Under the pieces are notes generated by a model. The model had not been told where the DNA came from. It saw only the letters and a program-made list of their open reading frames with translations, and searched no databases. DNA of 64,000 nt from an uncultured Lachnospiraceae bacterium (GTDB taxonomy: Bacteria; Bacillota; Clostridia; Lachnospirales; Lachnospiraceae): positions 1 through 64,000 of the forward strand of contig CAJUQO010000009.1 in the NCBI GenBank assembly GCA_910588295.1, written 5' to 3'. Position numbers and translations under genes: made by a program. This document shows positions 37,801 through 48,653 of this stretch, one piece after another. Numbering within the stretch: position 1 is the stretch's first letter; each line of letters opens with the position of its first letter.

Positions 37801-40432
37801 CAGAGAAGTTCGGGTGGCCGATTACGATGCGGCTATCCGCAGCGGCTGGATAAATAAAGGCTGTGTCAGTGGCGCGGACAACCGTTATATCTACGGACTG
37901 ACGCTGCCGCCGATTTGCGTAGACGCCAACTACGATTTTACTTACAGATGCACGGATCTGGCGGGCAATGAGCTGGAAGCCGTACTGACACATACCTTCA
38001 CGCTGGACCGCGCCAAACCCACGGGCGCTGTGACGGCTGAAGAACTCGTAAACGGCGCCCGGATCATGACATGGGAAAAGCTGCTTCATGTCATGACTTT
38101 TGGATTTTTCGGCAAAAACCGCGTCAGGGTTTCCCTGGCAGCCGCGGATGAGACCGCCGGCGTGGCTTCTGTCTGGTACCTGGCGTCCGAAACCTTCCTG
38201 AGCAAACGTGACCTGGAGAAAAGAACGGACTGGCTGAAATATAAAAACAAGAAGACTTTCAGATCGGACAGGTATCTGGTCGTGTATGGAAAGATTATTG
38301 ACAAAGCCGGTAATATCAGGTACATCAGCACGGATGGCATTATTGTGGATGATAGGGCGCCGGAACCGGCGATAGTGATTACGCCGACAAAGCCGGACTG
38401 GGGTAAAGGGATATACAGTGCGGCAGATCATCCCGGATTTGAGGTGTCCGTTACGGATCCGCCGGTTAAAGGGGTATATGCGGGACTGAAAAAAATCACA
38501 TACAAGATTGTCAACAAAACGAATGGATATACGGAGACAGGCACTCTTGCGGAACTGAAAAAAGCGGCGCACAGACAGACATGGACGGGTCATGTCAGGA
38601 TCAATCCGTCCGGATTCTATTCTAATGACGTCCGTATCATGGTATCAGCCGAGGACTGGTCAGGCAACGACGCCGTATCTAAAGAAATCAGCGTGAGGAT
38701 GGACAATAAGGCTCCGGTGGTCAGGTTTTCTTTCGACGAAAGTGATGCACAGAACGGCAGTTATTACCGGACTGATAAGAAACTGACAATCACGGTGGAG
38801 GAGAGAAACTTTGACGCGTCTTACGCTCCGGAAGTGACATCTTCGGCGGGAGGCGGCTACAGGATCGGCCCATGGATGCACCGGGGGGAGAGCCATACGG
38901 CGGTTCTGGCCTTCACGGAAGACGGTGATTATACTGTGAGCTATCGATGTTATGACCTGGCGGGCAACAGATCTAATACAGAAGTGCTTCGGACATTTAC
39001 CGTGGATAAAACGGCGCCGGCTTTTCAGGTGGCCTATGATAATCATGATGTTCAGAATGACAGCTACTACAGGGCCGCGAGAACGGCCACGATTACAGTC
39101 ACGGAACATAATTTTGACCCGGCAAAGATTGTGGTGAAGACGACGGCTTCATCGGGCGGCGTACCAGAGATCAGCGGCTGGTCCGGTTCCGGCGATATCC
39201 ATACGGCAAAGATCAGCTTTTCCCATGATGCCGGCTATACGTTCAGCGTCAGCGGTACGGATCTGGCGGGCAACCGGTCGGCCGGAATCTTGCCGGAAAA
39301 ATTTACGGTTGACCTGACGGCGCCGGAGATTACATTTGAGGGCATAAAAGATCGATCGGCTAACAATGGAGTCGTGGCGCCCGTGATTAGGATTCGGGAT
39401 GCCAATTTTCTGGCCGATAGTACGGAAGTAACGCTGACAGGTGCGGGCCGCAAAGAACAGAACGTGGATAAGATGGCAACGGTCAGCCCGGATGCCTTCG
39501 GTATGGAAGTTCGATTTAAGAATTTTGCGGGGGGTATGGACGATATTTATACACTGAATTGTAAGTCTGTGGATAAAGCGGGCAACGAGAGTGTGGCGGC
39601 CATCCGTTTTTCCGTAAACCGTGAGGGGTCTGCCTACGAGTTGGATAAAACCACACAGACGTTGCTGGATCGGGGATATGCCAGCCGGCCGCAGGATATC
39701 ATTGTTACGGAAATCAACGTGAACGAGTTAAAATTCATTGAACTTAGCTGCAGCCGGGACGGCGGAATCACCGTTCTGAGAGAGGGCACAGATTATACCG
39801 TGGAAAAGAGTGGTCGGGAAGAACAGTGGAAAAGGTATATTTACCGGATCCGCAGGGCATGTTTTGAGGCGGAGGGGACATATGCCGTCAATATGTACTC
39901 CGAGGATGCGGCCCATAACAGGGCCTCCAATAAGTCTAAGGCAAAGACACTGGAATTTACGATAGATAAGACCGCTCCCACTATGGCCGTGGCCAATCTG
40001 GAGGACGGCGGCCGTTATAAAGAGGAGAGCCATTTCTTCACGCTACATGTAAAGGATAATTTCTTTTTGGATTATGTGGAGGTCTGGCTGGACGGTGAGC
40101 TGATGCACACTTACAGAGGCGATGAACTAACGGCGGCGGAGGGAGAGATCCGTCTGGCTGTCGGCAGCCGCCGCCGTTATCAGACGATTTCGCTGGTATC
40201 CGTTGATAAGGCGGGCAATGTCGGCAGAAAGGCCTATGACCCGGTGACCCACGGACAAACAGACGCGTCCTACAGAGTACTGGTTACTGCCGACGGTTTC
40301 GTACAATTTGTAAATAATGTGCCGTTACTGACAGGGATAGCGCTGTCTGCCGCCGCCGTGATCCTGTTGGTTGTGCTGGCCGGAAAACGGAGGCGCAACA
40401 AGAAATGGAAAGAGAGAAAAATTTCCCCTTGA
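34886..40432 (+). CDS. Very large Ig-like-repeat surface protein, C-terminally membrane-anchored
   Basis: 1848 residues. Basic start and hydrophobic core of a signal peptide (about 12-32, FLLAMALAFFACLPL), acidic linker, then a long array of bacterial Ig-like domains. Their borders are marked by recurring signatures such as FTVDKTAPAF, FTIDKTAPTM, VDLTAPEITF, YRCTDLAGN / YRCYDLAGN and VTVEERNFD / VTEHNFDP. At least six clear domain junctions can be counted in the second half. A membrane span at about 1815-1835 is followed by a basic tail (KRRRNKKWKERK); no LPxTG motif was seen, so it is membrane- not sortase-anchored. Likely an adhesin or wall-spanning structural protein. Translated with the kinase operon, 85 bases behind the one-TM gene. 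Confidence 0.82.
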   Translation: MKKEKKLGIKRIPAFLLAMALAFFACLPLNLYSMMAAESGAEDIRIKAELSEDAGSSGEESNNETEKDEASDGERKNGKVIFSGAYTEQAPLTLVYGTVGAAEVFSLRCEDERLPDEVLPDVSVLVGDKSVLGVAVDPENRTVTFTPRKVSGEPTRVELSMETEHYSFKGAIYIKVLPLPLAIDTGSITVSAPGKGSYTNSKIYDADDSVDVRATLKTSGEFSVTAQTEQEVKQYFTDVVFYNYASGLVNVQGENGTQSFCFAPGDLSLCTDIADVSVRNSYTVIADEKAADIPLIIKKRILSLAVADSERPFRSLAYTKPLRTLVDVEAGGEDTGFVGKDCAEMEGFSFPMVIDTTAKGLTEKNVRTEDTAVYGAHGEGLILDTATGNATGNYAFDLRNYTRGTLAISEEIDAEDYVTIDRTSSVRVCEIARDGRQVCCFGRDARIRFALGGGYNKIYLADGTDVTGTGIAGPVPAADISGGVNELSFYLTREEPVAAGTVRAKTKPFRLYFVYDQDAPDCTKMVFGVKNRVISDLASVITFGIYDNKQMVADVSFDDAVAGVNSWSYFIAATDRDGTYEELLENAVFQAGTADGRIPVGTLAGGQPPGEGNNYVVFVKVTDRVGNSGIYGSNGIVLENFRDISVSYRERAAGEAESAGTWNGITYYSGDAVLTLKAEENAGESGYYSGLKNMAYVVTRHSGDGKIVTDREKTIVTKNTEDHAVLPAFPGEVTLAGLREYCVITKTLEFANNPQKSQIITVSAEAGDHAGNIMGKPSRHTIVLDSICPEVTSSCTQANHHGAFLNGSYANSGVTYTVTVRERFLQKLKVHINDMSCTLAELEAKKDSLGISSVTKDAEADISQSTDETVYHFSITFTADGEYTLQTTAVDAAGNSGHDSPFYFVIDTVRPKLELTYTAVHTDGTRMVLDLSKDRVFAGGDVSHVTVSAVVTERNFAPGEAELIVRATDSRGREVRVADYDAAIRSGWINKGCVSGADNRYIYGLTLPPICVDANYDFTYRCTDLAGNELEAVLTHTFTLDRAKPTGAVTAEELVNGARIMTWEKLLHVMTFGFFGKNRVRVSLAAADETAGVASVWYLASETFLSKRDLEKRTDWLKYKNKKTFRSDRYLVVYGKIIDKAGNIRYISTDGIIVDDRAPEPAIVITPTKPDWGKGIYSAADHPGFEVSVTDPPVKGVYAGLKKITYKIVNKTNGYTETGTLAELKKAAHRQTWTGHVRINPSGFYSNDVRIMVSAEDWSGNDAVSKEISVRMDNKAPVVRFSFDESDAQNGSYYRTDKKLTITVEERNFDASYAPEVTSSAGGGYRIGPWMHRGESHTAVLAFTEDGDYTVSYRCYDLAGNRSNTEVLRTFTVDKTAPAFQVAYDNHDVQNDSYYRAARTATITVTEHNFDPAKIVVKTTASSGGVPEISGWSGSGDIHTAKISFSHDAGYTFSVSGTDLAGNRSAGILPEKFTVDLTAPEITFEGIKDRSANNGVVAPVIRIRDANFLADSTEVTLTGAGRKEQNVDKMATVSPDAFGMEVRFKNFAGGMDDIYTLNCKSVDKAGNESVAAIRFSVNREGSAYELDKTTQTLLDRGYASRPQDIIVTEINVNELKFIELSCSRDGGITVLREGTDYTVEKSGREEQWKRYIYRIRRACFEAEGTYAVNMYSEDAAHNRASNKSKAKTLEFTIDKTAPTMAVANLEDGGRYKEESHFFTLHVKDNFFLDYVEVWLDGELMHTYRGDELTAAEGEIRLAVGSRRRYQTISLVSVDKAGNVGRKAYDPVTHGQTDASYRVLVTADGFVQFVNNVPLLTGIALSAAAVILLVVLAGKRRRNKKWKERKISP

Positions 40433-40457
40433 CAGCCATACAAACTGAACGTATAAT
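40429..40457 (+). promoter_or_regulatory. Consensus promoter of rpsL, overlapping the surface-protein stop codon
   Basis: TTGACA (40429-40434), 17-base spacer, TATAAT (40452-40457): a perfect match in both boxes. The stop codon of the surface protein (TGA, 40430-40432) is inside the -35 box. Downstream, an imperfect hairpin (about 40465-40502, CGTGCACAAAA with TTTTTGTGTGCG) lies in the leader of rpsL. Confidence 0.85.
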
Positions 40458-40550
40458 AACCCATGCGTGCACAAAACAGGCAGTTATTTTTGTGTGCGTT
40501 TGACGAAGAAAAATAGCAACCGCAGAGAACTTTTACAGGAGGTGAAAGGA

Positions 40551-40967
40551 ATGCCCACATTTAATCAGTTAGTAAGAAAGGGACGCCAGACATCAGTAAA
40601 GAAGTCCAACGCTCCGGCTCTTCAGAAAAGCTTCAACTCTCTGAGGAAAAAAACTACGGATATGTCCTCTCCCCAGAAGAGGGGCGTATGCACGGCAGTT
40701 AAGACGGCAACTCCTAAAAAGCCGAATTCAGCGCTCAGAAAGATCGCCAGGGTTCGTCTTTCTAACGGAATCGAGGTTACATCCTACATTCCGGGTGAGG
40801 GCCACAATCTGCAGGAGCACAGTGTTGTGCTGATCCGCGGCGGCCGTGTTAAAGATTTACCTGGTACGAGATACCACATTATCAGAGGTACTCTGGATAC
40901 GGCAGGTGTTGCAAACCGGAAACAGGCCCGTTCCAAATACGGCGCCAAGAGGCCCAAAAAGAAATAA
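40551..40967 (+). CDS. rpsL: Small-subunit ribosomal protein S12
   Basis: 138 residues from ATG 40551, AGGAGGTG at 40538-40545; the in-frame extension to 40467 crosses the leader hairpin. MPTFNQLVRKGRQ, TPKKPNSALRK, YIPGEGHNLQEHS and GVANRKQARSKYG are typical. The lysines linked to streptomycin response (TPKKPNS and GRVKDLPG) are the sensitive type. Confidence 0.97.
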   Translation: MPTFNQLVRKGRQTSVKKSNAPALQKSFNSLRKKTTDMSSPQKRGVCTAVKTATPKKPNSALRKIARVRLSNGIEVTSYIPGEGHNLQEHSVVLIRGGRVKDLPGTRYHIIRGTLDTAGVANRKQARSKYGAKRPKKK

Positions 40968-41264
40968 TTTTAGGAAATCGGATTTCCGAACGTAACAAGT
41001 ATCACAGAGAGTATCACAGAAAATTGTTTTGTACGGTATTCCATATACCCTGTCGGTTGCGGGTCATATAGAGGATTTTACTCGTGCGAACACAAGACGG
41101 CGGGAGGTAAACTGCATACGCCCGTCATGTGAGTACCGATGAGATAATCATTTGTAACTATTCAGGACAGGTCGAAGCGCGAGGCTGATTTTAGATAGCT
41201 TTTTGCATCGTAACTGTGAAGATACGGAATGGTTATAATCATTTTGATTAAGGAGGGAAGTAAC
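40968..41264 (+). other. Long rpsL-rpsG spacer without a recognised gene
   Basis: 297 bases. It holds the small hairpin GGAAATC/GATTTCC near 40974-40989 and a GTATCACAGA direct repeat (near 40999 and 41012), but no ORF with a ribosome site and no terminator. The usual spacing in the str operon is shorter. An S7 or S12 regulatory leader is possible, though I cannot match it to a known structure. Confidence 0.45.
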
Positions 41265-41735
41265 GTGCCACGTAAAGGACATACACCAAAAAGAGATGTT
41301 TTAGCAGATCCGATGTACAACAGCAAAGTGGTCACCAAGCTTATCAACAACATCATGTTGGACGGTAAGAAGGGTATTGCCCAGAAGATTGTGTACGGCG
41401 CGTTTGCTAAAATGGAAGCAAAGTCCGGGAAGCCGGCTTTGGATGTATTTGAAGAAGCTATGAATAATATCATGCCGGTGCTGGAAGTAAAGGCCAGACG
41501 TATCGGCGGCGCTACCTATCAGGTTCCGATCGAGGTAAGGCCCGACAGGCGTCAGGCCCTGGCCCTACGCTGGATCACCATGTTCTCCCGCAAGAGAGGC
41601 GAGAAAACCATGGAAGACAGGCTGGCGAATGAACTTCTGGATGCCATGAATAATACGGGAGCTTCTGTAAAGCGTAAAGAAGACATGCATAAGATGGCAG
41701 AGGCCAACAAGGCATTTGCTCATTACAGATTCTAG
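41265..41735 (+). CDS. rpsG: Small-subunit ribosomal protein S7
   Basis: 156 residues from GTG 41265 (AAGGAGG 8 bases upstream). PRKGHTPKRDVLADPMYNSK, LDGKKGIAQKIVYGAF, GGATYQVPIEVRPDRRQALA and the C-terminal KMAEANKAFAHYRF are standard. It nucleates assembly of the 30S head. fusA starts 14 bases after its stop. Confidence 0.97.
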   Translation: MPRKGHTPKRDVLADPMYNSKVVTKLINNIMLDGKKGIAQKIVYGAFAKMEAKSGKPALDVFEEAMNNIMPVLEVKARRIGGATYQVPIEVRPDRRQALALRWITMFSRKRGEKTMEDRLANELLDAMNNTGASVKRKEDMHKMAEANKAFAHYRF

Positions 41736-41749
41736 AGGAGGAAATCTCA

Positions 41750-43867
<2,118 letters not shown>

Positions 43868-43898
43868 GGAAATAAAGCAATTACACTGATTTTTGTGC

Positions 43899-43927
43899 TT
43901 GCAAATATCCTTGGTTTACCATATAAT
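43899..43927 (+). promoter_or_regulatory. Promoter of tuf
   Basis: TTGCAA (43899-43904), 17-base spacer, TATAAT (43922-43927). It gives tuf its own transcription start in addition to read-through from fusA, with no terminator seen between them. Confidence 0.7.
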
Positions 43928-44009
43928 CTAGGATAGCAGCCACAGGACTGAAAAGTAATCAATAGTGAATAGCCCGGGAGGGGCAAAGATTTTAAGGAGG
44001 ACTTTAGAA

Positions 44010-45197
<1,188 letters not shown>

Positions 45198-45221
45198 TGA
45201 TAATTTATTCAGTAAAATCAG

Positions 45222-45252
45222 GGCTTTCGGGGATTTCTCCGAAAGCCTTTTT
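45222..45252 (+). terminator. Terminator of the str operon (after tuf)
   Basis: GGCTTTCGG / CCGAAAGCC (45222-45230 with 45239-45247), eight-base loop, then TTTTT. It marks the left border of the AT-richer island. Confidence 0.88.
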
Positions 45253-45335
45253 ACGTGAAACAATTCAAAATACTCTGTGATGCTAATATGGTTCTAAAAA
45301 ATTTGTTCATCAGTAAAATGCATTCAAAATATCTT

Positions 45336-45484
45336 CTAAGAGCTCTCTACGGGAATATTAAATGAGTTCATCAAACTATCTATCCATATGTTGTATTCAT
45401 CACTATCAATTTTTTCACTTTCCAGTTCTTTATTCAATTCATACCAACGAGATACAAGAGATGCAATCTGCGGACTTTCTATGT
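45336..45484 (-). pseudogene. Possible gene remnant in the tuf-downstream island
   Basis: On the minus strand a frame without a start reads ESPQIASLVSRWYELNKELE, then SEKIDSDEYNIW and stops at 45336-45338. The charged, amphipathic pattern looks like real protein, but a stop directly precedes it and there is no ribosome site. Probably the decayed tail of an element gene; family not recognised. The rest of 45253-45515 holds nothing I can support. Confidence 0.3.
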
Positions 45485-45514
45485 TGTGTTAAAATTCATA
45501 TTTTAGGAGGATTG

Positions 45515-45989
45515 GCAGGGGAACAAGAAGAAAAAGCAGAAACGTGGGTTTAAAACAAAAAAAGAAGCATTGGAGTGGTAAAATAATTTCAAACCGTCTG
45601 CCAATGCCAATATAGATATGACGATGGGCGCATTTGTGGAGATTTATTTTCCTGACAAAAAGGGTGAGCTGAAAGAGCGTTCTATCAAGGATAAAAGATA
45701 TGTGATAGAAGCGCATATATTGCCACATTTTCAAAATAAGAAAATGAATGAAATAACGCCATCAAATATTATTCAGTGGCAGAATTTTATGGTGGAGAAA
45801 GGCTATGCATCGACTTATCTCCGCATGGTGCAAAATCAGATTACAGCATTATTTCCCATGCGAGCAGCGTCTATAATCTGTCAAATAGTCCATGTAAGAG
45901 AGTGAAAAAGATGGGAAAGACGGATGCGGATAAGCTGGATCTTTGAACGAAAGAAGAATATGACCAATTTATCAGTACGGTTGAGGTTG
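45515..45989 (+). pseudogene. Tyrosine recombinase (phage/ICE integrase), decayed N-terminal half
   Basis: The plus strand reads RGFKTKKEALEW then a TAA (45579-45581), continues MGAFVEIYFPDKKGELKERS through HILPHFQNKKMNEITPSNI to MVQNQITA, shifts frame near 45850, continues SHASSVYNLSNSPCKRVKKM, meets a TGA where W is expected (before TKEEYDQFI), and ends at about 45989. This is the AP2-like and SAM-like N-terminal part of a Tn916/phage-type integrase; the catalytic R-H-R-Y half is gone. Two nonsense codons, one frameshift and a truncation make it dead. Its last bases are reused as the 3' end of the convergent vsr gene. Confidence 0.75.
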
Positions 45990-46418
45990 GAAATCTCCGA
46001 TCTGCGTATCCCAGATGGCTTCTTCGATAATTTTAATACATTCATCCGTACGTCTGACAATATCCTGCCCCCAGAAATGGATAACCGTCCAGCCAAGGAA
46101 CAGGAGCTTTTTGTCTGTTTCCACGTCACGGTTCCGGTTCCGTTCGATTTTCTTAATCCAATAGTCCGGATTTTTCCCTTTTTCTAAACGCAGCTTCAGA
46201 ATCTCCCAGTCTTTACCGTGAAAAAATTCACTGTCACAGAAAATGGCAATTTTGTATTTTGTCAATACGATATCCGGTGATCCGGGAAGGAGTTTATAAT
46301 TTTTTCGGTAACGATAGCCCCTATGCCACAGGGCTTTGCGAAGCCGTATCTCTATGGAGGTGTCAGAGCCGTGGATTTTGCTCATGTTTTTTGATATGAT
46401 TTTCTGGCTACGGGCCAT
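45972..46418 (-). CDS. vsr: Very short patch repair endonuclease (Vsr)
   Basis: 148 residues. MSKIHGSDTSIEIRLRKAL, GYRYRKNYKLLPGSPDIVLT with the catalytic D, IAIFCDSEFFHGKDW and NPDYWIKKIERNRNRD are typical of Vsr proteins. Vsr nicks beside T:G mismatches that arise when 5-methylcytosine deaminates, and so accompanies C5 methyltransferases such as the divergent gene at 46608. The last ~6 residues derive from integrase-remnant sequence, so the original stop may have been lost. Ribosome site AAAGAGGA on the minus strand. Confidence 0.88.
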   Translation of the reverse strand: MARSQKIISKNMSKIHGSDTSIEIRLRKALWHRGYRYRKNYKLLPGSPDIVLTKYKIAIFCDSEFFHGKDWEILKLRLEKGKNPDYWIKKIERNRNRDVETDKKLLFLGWTVIHFWGQDIVRRTDECIKIIEEAIWDTQIGDFQPQPY

Positions 46419-46453
46419 AATGGTTTCCTCTTTAGATTCTTAAGAATACCCAT

Positions 46454-46482
46454 ATTTTAGCAGGAAAAATCAAAAGTGTAAA
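46454..46482 (-). promoter_or_regulatory. Promoter of vsr
   Basis: Minus-strand TTTACA (46482-46477), 17-base spacer, TAAAAT (46459-46454), 36 bases before the vsr start. Confidence 0.6.
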
Positions 46483-46529
46483 TATTTTACCGCGGGCGTC
46501 CCTCCTTTTTCAGGACGGTAAGTATTTAA

Positions 46530-46558
46530 TTGACGGTATAAATGAATTGTTTTATACT
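46530..46558 (+). promoter_or_regulatory. Promoter of the methyltransferase-endonuclease operon
   Basis: TTGACG (46530-46535), 17-base spacer, TATACT (46553-46558). The predicted start falls at the left arm of the inverted repeat 46564-46589. Confidence 0.7.
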
Positions 46559-46563
46559 GGACA

Positions 46564-46589
46564 AGTACAAATGGGGGTAAATTTGTACT
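46564..46589 (+). promoter_or_regulatory. Inverted repeat at the methyltransferase start site, probable operator
   Basis: AGTACAAAT (46564-46572) and ATTTGTACT (46581-46589), perfect 9-bp arms 8 bases apart, covering the transcription start. No separate controller gene is nearby. Autoregulation by the methyltransferase, known for several type II systems, is a reasonable guess; an RNA hairpin hiding the leader is the alternative. Confidence 0.55.
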
Positions 46590-46607
46590 GGAAAATGGAG
46601 AGTAAAT

Positions 46608-47816
46608 TTGGTGGGCGCTTTAGAATATAAACAATACAGCAAATATTGTGAAAACAGGGATGTAATTTCTCTGTTTTCAGGTGCTATGGGGCTGGATCTT
46701 GGGCTGATCAAAGCGGGACTCCGTGTCGTGATCGGACAGGACTTTGATGCTTTCTGTGTAAAGACAATGCAGGCGAACGGCTATGAAGTGCTGGAGGGAG
46801 ATATCAGAGCGATCGGGCCGCAGCAGGTATTGGATTATGTGGGACTGCATGTAGGTGAACCTTTTATGATCTGTGGGGGACCGCCCTGCCAGCCCTTTTC
46901 GACGGCGGGAAAGAGACTGGGGATTAACGATCCAAGAGGCAGCCTGTTTATGGATTTTATCCGAATGATCGATTATATTCGGCCCAGATTTTTTGTGATG
47001 GAGAACGTAAAGGGAATCATGTCTGCACCGTTGAAACATGTGCCTTTGACGGAAAGGGATGAGAAAGATCCCGAGCAGCACCTGGGGACGGTTCTGGATG
47101 TGATCTTGTCAGAGTTTGACAAGTTAGGGTATAAGACTGTTTATGGCGTACTGGATGCTGTCAATTATGGTGTGCCGCAATTTAGAGAACGATTTGTATT
47201 GGTTGGAAGCAGAGACAAGGAAGAAATTTTTCTACCGATACCAACACATTTTTCCATGCATCAGAATCAGGAATATCAGTGGCAGACCGTACGGAGTGCA
47301 ATAAAAAGCTTGGAATTTGACAATGGAGAATGTGCCGCGTTTAGCGAGGATCGCTTAAAATTTCTTAAAATGGTTCCGGAGGGCGGGAACTGGAGGGATT
47401 TACCACAGGAAATCGTTCCAATGGCTATGGGCGGTGCTTATACGTCTGGGGGCGGTAAGGTGGGGTTTTACAGAAGGCTTTCTTATGACCAGCCTTCGCC
47501 GACCGTGGTGACGTCTCCGGTGCAGAAAGCCACGATGATGTGCCATCCTACCCAGGACAGACCCTTGAGTGTGAAAGAATATGCCAGGATCCAGCAATTT
47601 CCGGATGAATGGGTGTTTACTGGGACGACCGCGGCGAAGTACAGGCAGATCGGTAATGCGGTTCCGGTCGGAATGGCGGAAGCCATAGGAAAAGCAGTCA
47701 TAGCTACTGCCAATAAGTCAGCAGTGGTTGCGACAAAAAGATTCAGAGGAACCAATGTACATAACCGAATTAAAAATGCGATAGAGCTAGGGGGGAACAG
47801 GCTTGGCGTTAAATAA
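46608..47816 (+). CDS. DNA (cytosine-5) methyltransferase
   Basis: 402 residues. Motif I DVISLFSGAMGLDLG (about 18-32), motif IV GGPPCQPFS with the catalytic Cys at 94, motif VI MENVKG, motif VIII-type QFRERFVLVGSR, and the C-terminal motifs IX-X (RIQQFPDEW, QIGNAVPVGMAEAIG). The target-recognition region between about 240 and 310 decides specificity, which I cannot read. Start TTG 46608 or GTG 46611; GGAG at 46597-46600 suits the former. It protects the host from the endonuclease encoded immediately downstream, and the overlap of 14 bases couples their translation. Confidence 0.93.
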   Translation: MVGALEYKQYSKYCENRDVISLFSGAMGLDLGLIKAGLRVVIGQDFDAFCVKTMQANGYEVLEGDIRAIGPQQVLDYVGLHVGEPFMICGGPPCQPFSTAGKRLGINDPRGSLFMDFIRMIDYIRPRFFVMENVKGIMSAPLKHVPLTERDEKDPEQHLGTVLDVILSEFDKLGYKTVYGVLDAVNYGVPQFRERFVLVGSRDKEEIFLPIPTHFSMHQNQEYQWQTVRSAIKSLEFDNGECAAFSEDRLKFLKMVPEGGNWRDLPQEIVPMAMGGAYTSGGGKVGFYRRLSYDQPSPTVVTSPVQKATMMCHPTQDRPLSVKEYARIQQFPDEWVFTGTTAAKYRQIGNAVPVGMAEAIGKAVIATANKSAVVATKRFRGTNVHNRIKNAIELGGNRLGVK

Positions 47817-48546
47817 TTCCTATGATGAACAGGCAGTTATTCGGGCAATAGCGTCTGCGTTGGACACGTTTTATGAAATATTAATCGAGAAGATTGATGG
47901 ACTGAACATACAGAAGATCATGAAGCGGAAAAATCCATATCTGTATCGGGCAAAGGCCATGGAGAGCGCGGCGGAGATAGTGGAATCTGTGTTGACAGCT
48001 TTTGTCAGCTCCAGTGAGGAAACGATATTTGGGAATTGTTTTTTTGAACCGATTGCCCTTGCGGCAAGTGGCGGAAATAAGGCTTTGGCAGAAGGTATTG
48101 ACATTATGATTCATAATAAAGAGTCAAATACCATTTCCGCTATTGCGGTTAAGAGCGGGCCATCCGTATTTAACGCCGATAGTAAAAAGCGGCAAGAGCA
48201 GAATTTTATGGCAGCTTCTAAACTGGCTCAACAGGTGAAAGCAAGATATGAAGCATATATCGGTTACTGTTATGGAAAAAAGAAAGAGACGGGGCGGGGA
48301 AGACCCAAAATGTATCAGGAACTCGCCGGAAAGAGGTTTTGGGCGGAGCTGACAGGCGATGATGAGTTTTACGTAAAGATCATCGGGTACATGGGTACGA
48401 TGCCGGAACAGTATGTGGCAGGCTATAAGGAAAGCTATCATAAGGCGGCTAACCGGCTGGTGAGGGAATTTTCCAATAGCTTTTGCAGGGAAGACGGGAG
48501 TATTGACTGGGAAAAACTGGTGGAGTTCAATTCGGGAGATTCGTGA
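47803..48546 (+). CDS. Type II restriction endonuclease, PmeII-like
   Basis: 247 residues, TTG start at 47803 behind GGGGGG, overlapping the methyltransferase end. Features that recall the PmeII family: NPYLYRAKAMESAAEIVES, SSSEETIFGNCFFEPIA and a PD-(D/E)xK-like core EGIDIMIHN...AIAVKSGPSVF, then RGRPKMYQELAGKRFWAELT and TGDDEFYVKIIGYM. The gene order methyltransferase then endonuclease lets protection come first. The family name is from memory; function as the partner endonuclease is well supported by context. Confidence 0.8.
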   Translation: MALNNSYDEQAVIRAIASALDTFYEILIEKIDGLNIQKIMKRKNPYLYRAKAMESAAEIVESVLTAFVSSSEETIFGNCFFEPIALAASGGNKALAEGIDIMIHNKESNTISAIAVKSGPSVFNADSKKRQEQNFMAASKLAQQVKARYEAYIGYCYGKKKETGRGRPKMYQELAGKRFWAELTGDDEFYVKIIGYMGTMPEQYVAGYKESYHKAANRLVREFSNSFCREDGSIDWEKLVEFNSGDS

Positions 48547-48653
48547 TAAGTGAAATTTTGCCTGAGGTAATAGAAGGGAGTATTATTATGGTAGCTAATA
48601 GAAGTAAAATGTGATATTAGTCAGTATTGATTGATACCAGATAAGGATAGATT

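Noticed and set aside
48589..48615. Eight-codon ORF with a good ribosome site after the endonuclease gene
   Set aside because: MVANRSKM and a stop; too short to call and may be the trace of a truncated gene. Kept only as a note.
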